The notes under the pieces: model-generated
The model's input: only the letters and a program-made list of their open reading frames with translations
The model's database searches: none
Told to the model about the DNA's origin: nothing
Position numbers and translations under genes: made by a program
Assembly (NCBI RefSeq): GCF_000346465.2
Contig: NC_034014.1
Span: 1,311,420 to 1,375,419 of the forward strand
DNA from: Prunus persica
Taxonomy: Eukaryota; Streptophyta; Magnoliopsida; Rosales; Rosaceae
Direction: 5' to 3'
DNA length: 64,000 nucleotides
Shown: piece after piece, positions 47,217 to 58,600 of the stretch
Layout: each line of letters opens with the position of its first letter
Position numbering within the stretch: position 1 is the first letter of the stretch

Positions 47217-49536
47217 CTAGCAGAAGAGCCGAAAGACAAATGCGGGACTATGCAAGTCCATAAAGTTATCTTCTGCAGCTTCTAATGACTGTATAAATAT
47301 GGCTTCTCTGGGTTCCTCACTCACTCCGCTATGTGTAGCATACTCTAATGCCATTTCATAGTCCACCTACAAAATTTGATCACAAGGTTAGCACATGCCT
47401 AATCTTGTTATGTGGATGCCTACCTCCCACCTAAAGTATATAAATAAACAGAAAGAGCAGAAAAAAACTTGTTATAGAGAGACACATATCAAGTCACGTA
47501 GGCATCATCTCACCTGCTCAACATGTTGTAGAAGCTTTTCCCTGAGCATTTCTTTTGTAATTGCACCAGCTGATATTTCCTCATATAATTCCCGGAGCGT
47601 TTCTTTCCTAACTGTACTATGTGTTAATATTTCCTTATGCATTTCTGCATCCTTAACCTCATAACGTTGCTTCTTTGATGCCTGTGATTTTTCCATTGCC
47701 TCCAACACATTATATGCAGCAGTAGCAGCATTATCGGCATACCTGCAAATTGACAGTTAGATTGTTTCAATTCGTGCAGAAGGGGAAATGAGCATTCATG
47801 AAAAAACAAGAATAGAGGCCAAATGACTGATTTGTTTTACATGCTCAAACTTCGCTTTCTCTCCTGCTGTTCACGAGCTTGGATTTTCTTCACTATCTTG
47901 GTTTTTAGCTGGATGCAACACTGTTGAATGGCAGACTGTAGAGGTATTGTTGTTAAATAATTTGGTTTTATATATATACCGGAATGAAGATAAACATTAT
48001 AATAAAGCCATCTACCTTGACAGCTGAAGCTATTTCAGTTATATCATCTCCAATATACTCCTTCCCGGTTCCTTTAAAGGGTATTTTGGTGCTTACAATG
48101 CTCACAAAGACACCAATTTTATCCTGAGTTTGGTTGATCTTGTAACCACTCCAACTGAAAGAATATAGTCACATTGTCTTAGTGAAGTTTCAAGCTAGCA
48201 ACTGTGGTATTTTTTATCACCAAAAAGCCCCCTCTTTTTCTCCACGCAGTCTCAACAAAAAAATAAAAACTACAAAGAACAATGAAAAATTTCTCTGTGA
48301 CTCACTTGATTCTCTTAAGAGCGGTCCTGGTGACAACATCAGCACCTTGCTCGAAAAGAAGTGGAATTCGGTTTGCAAATCGGAAAATATTCAAACCCTA
48401 AATTGTAAACCGGAAAGCTTCATGAATGTTGTCATTGGATTAATAGCTAAAGAAACTGAAACTCAAAGTCTAACATACAATTTGTAGTACTCAAGTAGTA
48501 ATCAGGTAAAATTGCATCTTCGAGAAAACAAAAGCGATAAAAACAAAATTCCAATTTTCAATTTGTTAATTCCTAAGTCTATATTGACCGTCAATATTAA
48601 TAAAGAATCACCTACTTGCTTGACATCTTTTCCACCCACACTGACACCAGCTTCCACAATAAATGGGTGGCCTTCAAAAACTCTAGCACTGTAGTATATG
48701 AAATATAGAACCGACATTTAGGTACAAAGTCAATAAATCAGCAGATAACAAATAATAAACTCATTACAAATTAATAGCTGTAAGCTTTGTACAATAACTC
48801 TTAGAAAAGAAACATGAACTAGAAAAGTTAGAATTATAACAACCTTCCAGAATAAGTCGCGACCATGTCTGGATGCAGCTCCTTTATAATTCCTAGACGA
48901 AGATTGTATTCCCCTGCAGGACTCAGACACTGAAAACAGTGACTAAGTAATGGGCCAAACCACATAGCCAAGACTATATAGGAATTATTCGCTGACTGAA
49001 TGTAATAATGAACAGAGACAAAAAATGCTTACATCACCACTAGGATCATCAAATTTAGCTTGACGAAATAACTGATGGATGCGAACAATTTGCTGAGAAG
49101 TTATAGATTTAATAGGCATCTTTGGACTGAACTCAGGACCCAATTCCCCTGAAAAAACGGAAGAAACATCAACTTAAGCATCTAAGGAGTAGCCCCACAA
49201 TTCCCAGATGTTTGACACTGTTATGGAAAACCTAGGGTATTGTTAGTGCTTCCTAGATAGTGACAGAGACTTACCAATTAGTCGTTCAGCATAGGCTTTT
49301 CGTATATTAACAAATTCATGCTGAAGAAACTGTAAAAGGTTTTGCTTTGGAGTTTCTTCAATGAGCCGCTTTATAAGCAATAAGTCAACAGACGATGGAT
49401 GGTGCTTTGTCTCAAGAGGCACTGGAGGCATTACATCTGTTCTCCGTGCAAACCTTATGGTGACATTTTTACTGCATGAAAAGTAAAATGCCAGTATAGA
49501 TTCGTTCAAGAGATATAATCTTCTGAATGTGCCTGT

Positions 49537-49587
<51 letters not shown>

Positions 49588-52444
49588 GGTTTACTCAGAT
49601 GCATCTGATACAAATTTAAAAAGAAACTCAGCATAAGGAGTGATAACAGCCATTTGTCGCATGTAATGCAATATCTTCGACTGCAAATGCCAATAGATTT
49701 ATTAGCTAATGAAATAAAACAAGCTTAGTCACTGAACAATATCAATCAAAAATAACCACAATACCTCACATTTATGGTTAAGCACACATGAATCTGAAAC
49801 GAATTAATATGACATTAGCCAGTGATTCGGTACATACACGGTAAGTTGTCCAATTTCCTTCAATAACAACTTGGATCTCAGCTCCATGCCACTGGTCCTT
49901 GTTATCTTGCTTTTCATGTAAGTGGACATGAGGAATGTTCCTGAACATGAAAACGAAGCATTGGTGTGATACTTAACAAGAAGTTAAACCTTAAAATTTT
50001 AAAGTATATGCATTTACGGTCCAAAACTATCACAGATTCCTCATACACATGGTGTAAACATATTCATATGATAATATGAAAATATGAATATACGGATATA
50101 AACACTTACAGAAGGATATACGGATACATATAAAAAATATCATATTCAGGAAACAAGCATTCATCGATAACTTATATCTTATACTACATTCAAAGTCATA
50201 CCGATGAATATCTATATCCAGCCTGCAAAATGAAATATAATTTTGACTCTTCATAGATGACGAGATCTCTATAGGAAGCCCTGTACTCATCTTTGACCAA
50301 ATTAATGCCTGCATAAGTCAACATTGGTAATTCATTGGGGTTATCCAAATGATAAAGTAGGCAAACACAGTATCTAGATTGTACAGTGATGCAGAGGTGA
50401 GGTTCTTTTCTAGTAGCAATTCATAAAATCCTAATACTGAACCCACACAATCAATCTTGGGGAGAAAAAAAAGGATGCATTGAATTATTATACGTCTAGT
50501 GTGAGTCTCTGTGCACGGTATTAACTACTAGAAAATTACAACAGAAGAAAAGCCATGAACATATGCATGATATGCCAATAAATACCATCTTTGCACCTAG
50601 ACCAAACTTCCCACGTGTCTGCTTCAAGCCATATTTTGTCCCAGATAACACTGCATGAAATCATATATTTACAAACAATATTAAAGATGTGTGATAGAGG
50701 TGATATGCTAATATATGACTGGAAACAATTATTCAAAATCATGTACAAAACAGTTTATTACTTAAAATAAAAAAAATCAAATGAAAACTCTAGCAAAGAA
50801 ACTTCAGAACCTCGTCCAAACATATTTGGAATGTCATCATGTGGCATTCCTTTTCCATTATCCTGTTTTAAAACCAATTAGAGTCATGAGAGCTACAGTG
50901 GTAGAGAATCAAAACAATGCATATGATGCAGATTATGCAAATAAGAAACCATCATATGCTTGGAGATTTCTAGATGGGGAGTACATCATACCTTGCATGT
51001 AACCTTGTAAAATGAAGCCTCACCTCGGCTCTTCATGGTCTTTGAAGCTGGAGGCTCTTTGACTTTCTTTCCGACGGAAGCATTTTTCGCTTGTATTTCT
51101 TGAGCACGAGCTTCCTTTGCTAATCGTTTCTGAATAGAAAGAACAAATAACAAGATGAACAAATAATAATAATAACAACAACAACAAAGAGATAGCAGAA
51201 ATAGTCACAGAATCTGATACTTCATTCATATATTGTGTTCTCAAATTCAACAAGTTCATTTACTTGTAAAGTAATTGGAAGAGGCAAGGTATGATTCATT
51301 AAGACGGAATCCCCACATCAAGACCAATAAAGCACATAAACTTCGGAAAAGAGAGAGAATAATGTCGATGAAAACTAAAACATCCCAAACCAAAACATGC
51401 ACAATACAAGATACATCAAGGAATTTTCCCTTTTTCTGGTGGAGAAGTTGTAACAAGGCTTTTGATTTCTTTGCTTTACCACAGAATTAGATGTACCTCT
51501 ACAATATACTGCAATTGGAAACAACATACATAGCAACAAAGTCACATCATTGATATGCGCACCTCACGAGCCTTAGCTGTTTCATAATCATCGTATAGTG
51601 CCTCGTCAACACGGTCACGATCAATAAGACCAATCATAGAATTGAACTTGCTTTTCTCAATATCTTCACTGTAATAGCCAATTCAGATTCAGTTCAAATA
51701 AATAGAAATTTTCTGTCAATATGGACAAACTTTATCAACTATATTTACCCCTCATCATATGAATCAACATGGCTGAGAATTTTCATATACATATACTAGC
51801 AAGTACATACATCGTTATTTCTATCACAGGAAGCTCAGATATGGACTCCGTGGAATCAAGTGAGTTCTCGACGAGTTCCCTTACAGTAGTGTAAAGACAT
51901 TTTCCTGGCTGAAAATTCACAAAAGGAGGTTAAAAAACACACAATTTAAAATTCTAAGCCCTTTGCTTTTGTGAATTAATCAATTAACATTCAGAATAAG
52001 CTAAGGCCCGTACGAACTGTCTCTTCCATGCTCTAAAGTTTACAGCTGGCTTTATAGAATTTTAATTTTCAGTTCATGTGTGTGTGTGAGAGAAAACCAA
52101 ATGAGTGGTGATAAGAAAGTGGGGAAAAGCCAACTTCCAACCCATATGATCAGAAAAGCATAGGAGAACAAAATTGATTTCCCAAATTCATCAAACTTTG
52201 TGAATTCATAACAAAACTTTAGGGAACAAATTCAACCTCAATTACATCCTACTATTTAAAGTAAAAAATATAAAGATATCAACTTCAGCAAAAAGGAAAA
52301 GAAAAACAATAAAAACAGAGAAGCAAAAGCATACATTATCAAAACCAGCAATGTTTTTATTCTCCGCAAAGAACTCAGCTGGTGATTCTGCACAAAATTG
52401 AAAACAATGCAATCAATACTCGAACCAACACATGCATACATAAA

Positions 52445-52500
<56 letters not shown>

Positions 52501-52598
52501 GAACTCTGCTCAAGAACACTATCTTTGGGCTTTCTGGGTGTCTTTGATTGGCGTTTCTTAGGCTCTGTTTGGCTCTTACTGCTACCTCCAGGTTCCAT
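47217..52598 (-). CDS. TOP6B: DNA topoisomerase VI subunit B
   Basis: Nineteen exons close in frame to 692 residues: complement of 52505-52598, 52335-52387, 51811-51908, 51563-51668, 50992-51129, 50811-50862, 50586-50650, 50202-50308, 49838-49940, 49595-49680, 49275-49471, 49033-49148, 48844-48929, 48616-48688, 48306-48397, 48016-48154, 47841-47935, 47514-47742 and 47217-47366. The GHKL ATPase signatures are intact: RELVENSLDS at 59-67 (N box), DNGKGM at 164-169 and GKFGLGAKM at 194-202. The transducer region includes KRINWSGYKINQ and the catalytic-type Lys. The end FVFRLFC lies close to the usual length of about 670. With a SPO11-3/TOP6A-type subunit it forms the plant topoisomerase VI needed for endoreduplication. 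The start is set by MEPGGSSKSQTEPKKRQ. A longer in-frame Met exists at 52625 but is less likely. Microsatellites lie in introns 1 and 10. Confidence 0.95.
49540..49588. repeat. Compound (GT)n(GA)n microsatellite in TOP6B intron 10
   Basis: About 27 bases of TG are followed by about 22 bases of GA. It lies inside the intron between exons 49595-49680 and 49275-49471, starting only a few bases after the 5' splice site on the gene strand. Confidence 0.95.
52449..52499. repeat. (AG)25 microsatellite in TOP6B intron 1
   Basis: About 51 bases of AG, reading CT on the gene strand, begin within about five bases of the intron 1 donor (exon ends at 52505). Confidence 0.95.
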
Positions 52599-53236
52599 CC
52601 TCAACCCAATAAAATTTGCACCCAAGAATCCTAAAATTTAAATAATAATAAAATAAACCCAGAACAATGAAGAAGAGGAGGAAGAAGAAGAAGGAGGAAA
52701 GCTAGGGCTTTGTTAGGTACAGTCTGAGGAGGCCTCAGTAAGATCTATGGTGCGGTCACCCACCTGCATAGCCGTTTGACGGCGGGCTATGTTTTTCCTT
52801 TTTTTGGATAAAATGGAACCGACCGAAAAAAAGAAAAAAGAAAATCACTGAGAGACAAGAATTGAGATGTGATGAAAATGGACGGTGTAGATTGGGGACA
52901 GGGTTAGACAGTCGTTGCACATGTGTGTAGGCGACCAAAACTTCAGACTATGGAACTTTTTGTTTCCCGCCAAATTTATAGGGAGTGAAGGACTTGAATA
53001 CACTACTACTAGTGTAATGATTTGGAGTAAATGTTATTCCGAGAAAGATTTTAGGTTCGAGTTTATATGTTATGATTATTTTTTTTTTATAGGGAATTAG
53101 CCTTTTTGCACACGCTTCCAAGTTTACAAGAGACTTTTTTAAAAAAAAATTTTAATTTATTTTAGAATTAAAAAAGATAATAGGTAGTTGTATTCCATAA
53201 AAATAGGATCAATTATCTGATTTTTCTTAATGTCCT

Positions 53237-53405
53237 GATCTCTTGGACTACAGAGGTCCAAGAGATTTGTGGTCACTCACCGTTGGATGTAAATTCAACG
53301 GTTCACTCACTCTTACACTCATTTTAAGAAACTTTTTTGAATCATTGGATTAATATCCAACGGTGGGTGACCACAATCTCTTGGACTCCTGTGGTCCAAG
53401 AGATC
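53237..53405. mobile_element. MITE with GATCTCTTGGAC ends, copy 2
   Basis: Same family as 46331-46469. Both ends pair for about 45 bases (GATCTCTTGGACTACAGAGG to CCTGTGGTCCAAGAGATC), and 'ccgttggat' and 'atccaacgg' form a second inverted pair. At 169 bases it is longer than copy 1 and keeps more of the palindrome. Confidence 0.8.
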
Positions 53406-54339
53406 GAGATTGTGTTTACATAATCAAAAATATTTTATAATATTTTGAATATTTTATCATTATTTACCTTTTACTTTATATATATATCTTTTTTTTTTAA
53501 AGGTACCATTTTGTTTCAATCAACTCAATGTGGACACTTGTTAGTCACAATTAAATGAACAAAATAAAAAAATAAAAAATTGAATTCTCTTATTTAAAAT
53601 TTAAAAAGGAGATGAATAACTTAAAAATGGCTAAAACACTAAAAAATAATTGTTCGTTAGCAAGAGGAGTTGTGTTCTTTTTTTTTTTTTTTTGGTGTGG
53701 TTATTTTTCAAAAGGAATTTCAAATATTTAAAACATTTTCTAGACTATATTGCCCTTTTGCACTAAAGATTAAAAAATTAATTAAACTATAATTTTGGAC
53801 TTGGTTGCAATAAGAATTAACAAAGAGGATGTGACTGAAAGAACTGAAACTACACATCAACTCAACTCAACCAAAGGCTTCAAGGCCGAGCTAGAACAAG
53901 GGCCACATTGTATAGGTCGGTGAGCATAGTGCTTCAATTTTCTTTTTCACGTTTGTGTTATGAAATTGCCCTTCAGATCAGGGACCACTTTTTGATGATA
54001 TTGTTAATTTTATTTCCGTTTATTTGACTATGTACTTGTTTCACATAATTTCTTTTTTGATGTTAGAATGCTTATGTGATACATAATAATACATATAACC
54101 AACTTTAATTCACGTGTGGAAATTCAATTTTCACATGGTTATTTTGGTACGATGATGTATACATGAGTGTGATTATATGAGCTTTGAATATTCATATTAC
54201 TATGGTACAAGGATGGCAGGGACCATTTTATATATGGCTAGCCTAGGTGACACCGTGACAGGGAATTTTTATATGGACCACTAATTAATTTACTAAACTG
54301 TGAATCATGCGTTTTGATGTTGTGTTCATTCAAACTTAC

Positions 54340-54445
54340 ATTAGTTTGGTAAATAGTCCCTCAACTAGTGGTCTCGGGTTCGAATTTCTATGGTACTTTT
54401 ACAGTGTATATGTGAAAAACTGTCATCCTTTTGTAATTAGACAAT
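54340..54445 (+). repeat. SINE-like fragment
   Basis: Contains 'ggtaaatagtccctcaacta' and, further on, 'gggttcgaattt', a good RNA polymerase III box B, but no clear poly-A tail or target duplication. Probably a decayed tRNA-derived SINE. Confidence 0.35.
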
Positions 54446-54856
54446 TGCTTATATTTTTTTTAAAAATGTTTATTAATTATAAACATACTAATAATTTTAT
54501 AGTTAAGAATAATTGAAAACAACAGGGATCCAAAGATGGCTTTAATTTGGGGAGGGATAGAAGAAGCGTCCAGAAGCAATATGCCAACCACCACAGTTTA
54601 TCAAAAGTCATACAAGTGGTTCTACGGAAGCGAGCAACGACAATCTGGTCCACATATATGTTATGTTTTTGTCGTAGACCTGACCAGAAACCATTTGTCT
54701 TTCTTGGATAAATATCTGTCAAGTTCCGATTCCATACCATTCATCCATATGCCCACAGATTATCAACCCGATCAACGACTAAAGGCAATCTGGTCCAAAG
54801 TAATCCAAGCATGAGGACCCCTACCTTATATATATTGGCTGTTAAATTGCGACAAA

Positions 54857-55010
54857 TTATAGAATAATATTATGGTTACGTGATATATTTTGTACACGTG
54901 TTATAATATGAGTGAACGACATTGTTTATTTTCTCCCATTTTAAGAAATAAAATATATAAATATTCACTTATATTATACCACGTGACCGTACTACCGTAA
55001 TATTCTATAA
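54857..55010. mobile_element. Probable MITE with TTATAGAATA ends
   Basis: TTATAGAATA at the left is inverted as TATTCTATAA at the right, and the adjacent 'ggttacgtg' pairs roughly with 'cacgtgaccg'. The 154-base span has no ORF. A target duplication was not resolved. Confidence 0.5.
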
Positions 55011-55199
55011 TCTCTCATCAAATTGCAGCTATCATGAAAATTACCTAACTAATTAATTTATAATTTAGTGTAATGCACTTGTGGAAAAGGTTTATTCCAG
55101 AATCAAGATTTAGTTCTGGGTGTGTATAGTAAGAATTACATGATTTTACATGACAACTTGTGAGATAGAAATGCACTGATTTTTTAACTTAAAAGAGAA

Positions 55200-55315
55200 C
55201 AAAGTTTAGTGAGTATTTCTCTTCCCACCTAATATTAGAAGTGGTTTCACGTTTGAATCCTTTTTCCCCGTTGATAAAAAATTCCTTCCTCGTTGATTAA
55301 AAAAAAAAAAAAAAA
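55200..55315 (+). repeat. SINE-like element with A-tail
   Basis: 'gtttcacgtttgaatcc' resembles a polymerase III box B and is followed by a T/C-rich body and a 17-base A-run (about 55299-55315). The 5' border and target duplication are unclear. Confidence 0.4.
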
Positions 55316-55491
55316 CTCAAAAACTTGATAACATAAGTGTATCTTGTATGTATATATTTTATCCTAAAATTTTGAAGTCCAGATTTATAAGTAAAATAAA
55401 TCTGAAAATGAATGAAATCGTGACCCGTAACTGATCAAGTTGTATATATGTATATATTTGGAAAAGAACCTATTTGTGCTTCACGTGCATT

Positions 55492-55497
55492 CTAGTT
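55492..55497. promoter_or_regulatory. G-box in the lipoxygenase promoter
   Basis: A perfect CACGTG palindrome lies 76 bases before the putative TATA box. G-boxes are bound by bHLH factors such as MYC2, which controls jasmonate-pathway genes including 13-lipoxygenases. Function here is inferred from position only. Confidence 0.4.
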
Positions 55498-55567
55498 TTT
55501 CACCGTTTGCAACTTGGGAAATGCCATTCACATGTTAATCAATGCAACTCTCTAGAATCTCTTTCCT

Positions 55568-55576
55568 CTATTTAAG
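55568..55576 (+). promoter_or_regulatory. TATA-like box of the lipoxygenase gene
   Basis: CTATTTAAG lies about 106 bases upstream of the ATG at 55682, which leaves room for a leader of about 75 bases starting near 55600. Confidence 0.5.
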
Positions 55577-55681
55577 GACAACTCCATTTAGCCTAAGGCT
55601 CCAAGCAAACCTAGGACACTCTCATCCTAGTTATCCTCTCCTTCCCTGTGCAAATACTCTGCAAATAAAAATAAAAAAAAG

Positions 55682-58600
55682 ATGTTGAAGCCCCAACTTC
55701 ACCAATCTCGGTCTACCCAAACTCTCTTTCTTCACAAACCATTCATCCATGGCAGTCGCAGAAGTACTTCACTTCCTATCTGGTCAAGGCCCTCACTCCT
55801 CAATAAACAGAGAAACGTACGAGTTGGCTTGATTCCCAGCAACACAAAAGCCGTAAGTAGTAGTAGTAGTAGCAGTAGTGATAGTAGCAGTACTCCTACT
55901 ACTACCACTAAAACTACTAGTACTACGACTATGACTACAACTCCTACTACCATCCAGACGCCTACTACTCCTACTACCACCACCACCACCACCACTATTG
56001 TGACGACTGAAGTCGTCACCGAGAAGTTCATTAGTGTTAAGGCCACCATAACTGTGACGCTTACAGTTGGAGGCTTTCTCTCACACCTTGGTCTAAAACG
56101 AGGGCTTGATGATATAACAGATATGCTTGGTCAATCGCTCTTATTGGAGCTTGTAAGCGCTGAGCTTGATCCCAGTAAGTATGGAGTTTGGCAGAGCATG
56201 CATGTGCATTCAAACCACAGCTTAACTAACTTCTCATTGAGTAACCCTAGCTAGGTGAATGTTTTTTTAATTTAAAGATTTGTTTGGAGATTTGTTTAAA
56301 GATTTGTTTTCTTGGTCATCTTGAAATTTTCCTTGATTTCTTAAAGACAGCTAGCTAGCTATTTCTTTTGATTTTGGGACCAGATAACACAGCTAAATTT
56401 GTCCAGACAGAGATTTGTTTTCCAAATCTGCTATATAGTTTACACTATAACTAGTCATTCATAAATAATTTTTTATATATTTTCTTTTAACAAACAAAAG
56501 ACGATATATCTTCGCTTCTATCCTAAAGTATCTTAATGTGTGAAGGGAAATGGAGATAGTGATGAGAGAGGACCATCTCAATATCATTCGATTGGTGAGA
56601 AGCATGGTTAAGCAACACGGGTTTTGCTAGCTACTAGGCATCATAGAAAAGGAAAAGCCTTGTTTTTCTTCAGATATGGTCCCTACAAGCCAAAATGAAG
56701 CACCCAAAATTGGCATGCATGGACCATTTATGGTCCCAGAGAGTCGGACGAAATCTATTTATTTGATTTTCAGCAATTGACCGTATCCATATACATATAA
56801 TTTAGGAACTTATATATATCCATTAATTATATGCATGTTGCAATTAGGAAATGATTTATTAATTTGTTAAGTTTTTGCGTTGAAGAAACTGGATTAGAGA
56901 AGGAGAAGGTTGCAGGGTTCGCACACAAGAGCCGCCGAAAGGAAGGTGAGATAATATACGAGACAGACTTCAAAGTTCCAGTCCATTTTGGGGAGGTGGG
57001 TGCTGTTTTGGTAGAGAATGAACACCACAAGGAGATGTTTCTCAAGGATATTGTCCTCGATGGCCTCCCCTATGGCTCTGTACATCTTAGCTGCAATTCT
57101 TGGGTCCACTCCAAGTATGACAATCCTGAGAAGAGGGTCTTCTTCACCAACAAGGTCAGCCATTTCTAATCACATATAATATATATCTAGACCTAAATTT
57201 CTGTAACTAAATATGCTGAATTAATTAAATTTTTAGAAAGAAATTTTGTCTCTCTTCAAAAATAGACGTCATATGTGAAAGGCAAGGTGACGACAACTTG
57301 AGAGATAAAAGCATTGACACGTTTGGTGGGTTTGATCGGACTGGATTATTTCAATTAATATTGGTCAAGGGTCATGGCAAAACTTATTAAATTGGACAAC
57401 AATCCAACATATATATATTGTGTCTTATAAATCTCATCTAGAGGCGTGAGACTCATAAGGACTGGCTTGAACTCCAACCAATCCAAACCGAGCCACCAGA
57501 CAAGGCTAAGACATTTATAAAAATAAAAAGTAAAAAATAAAAAATAGACGTCATATCTTCGTTTTGAATGGTTCATGATTTTGTGCATTTGTGTGGAGCA
57601 GTCATACTTGCCATCTCAAACACCAAATGGGTTGGTGAGGCTAAGGGAAGAGGAGCTGGTGACTTTGCGTGGCAATGGCCAAGGAGAGCGGAAGTTCTTT
57701 GAGAGGATATATGATTACGATGTTTACAACGATCTTGGGGAGCCTGATAAGAATTTAAGACTTGAAAGACCAGTACTTGGTGGCATAGAATTCCCTTATC
57801 CCAGACGTTGTAGAACTGGACGACCACAATGCGAAACAGGTACCAAACTACACATGTAGGCTACTATTTTCTTGTCAAACAGTTTGGCATGTTGTATTAT
57901 TAGATGTCCAAATCACGCACAAAAACTCAAATAAGAATCTACTCGATTAATTACCAATTCAGATTGACAATCTTGATAAGTTTTGCAAGAGATGTTAAAT
58001 TAAAATGATTAACTAATGCTTATGTATACAGATTCCTTATCCGAGAAAAGGAGCAACAAGTGGTACGTTCCTAGAGATGAAGCCTTCTCAGAGGTAAAGC
58101 AGCTAACATTTTCAGCAAAGACAGTCTACTCTGTGATGCACGCGTTGGTACCATCTCTGGAGACAGCCATGGCTGACAATGATCATGGATTCGCATACTT
58201 CACCGCCATAGACTCACTTTTTAACGAGGGGATTAACTTGCCTCCCTTCAAGGAACAAGGGATTCTCAAAACCCTCCTTCCCAGGCTAGTCAATGTTGTG
58301 GCTTCTGGAGATGATGTCTTGCGTTTTGTACCCCCGGAAACTATGAATCGTAAGCAAATATATGTATACATCTAAAAAAAATTTCCTCTTTATCACCTCT
58401 TACCAAACAGTTTGACATGTTATATTATCAGTTGATTAAGTGAAATTATGTCAAGGATATGTGCGGTCCAAATGTACATGTCATGTAACAAGTCCATATA
58501 TCCGTGTGTACATGTATGCCCCTACGTTCTCTCACTCTCTATAGCTAACTGATAAGTCTTTTTTGGTTGGGGTATTTTCAGGGGACAAATTCTTTTGGTT

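Larger units (their letters stand above)
52599..55491. other. Intergenic between TOP6B and the lipoxygenase
   Basis: Starts with the TOP6B leader and promoter. It then holds a MITE (53237-53405), an inverted-repeat element (54857-55010) and SINE-like pieces (about 54340-54445 and 55200-55315). No exon is recognisable; a 92-codon frame at 54536-54814 has no family similarity that I see. Confidence 0.45.

Noticed and set aside
54536..54814. 92-codon frame MALIWGGIEEASRSN..
   Set aside because: No similarity I recognise, no promoter or splice context, and it lies among repeats.
55732..56049. Val-rich minus-strand frame
   Set aside because: Complement of the Ser/Thr trinucleotide repeats in lipoxygenase exon 1.
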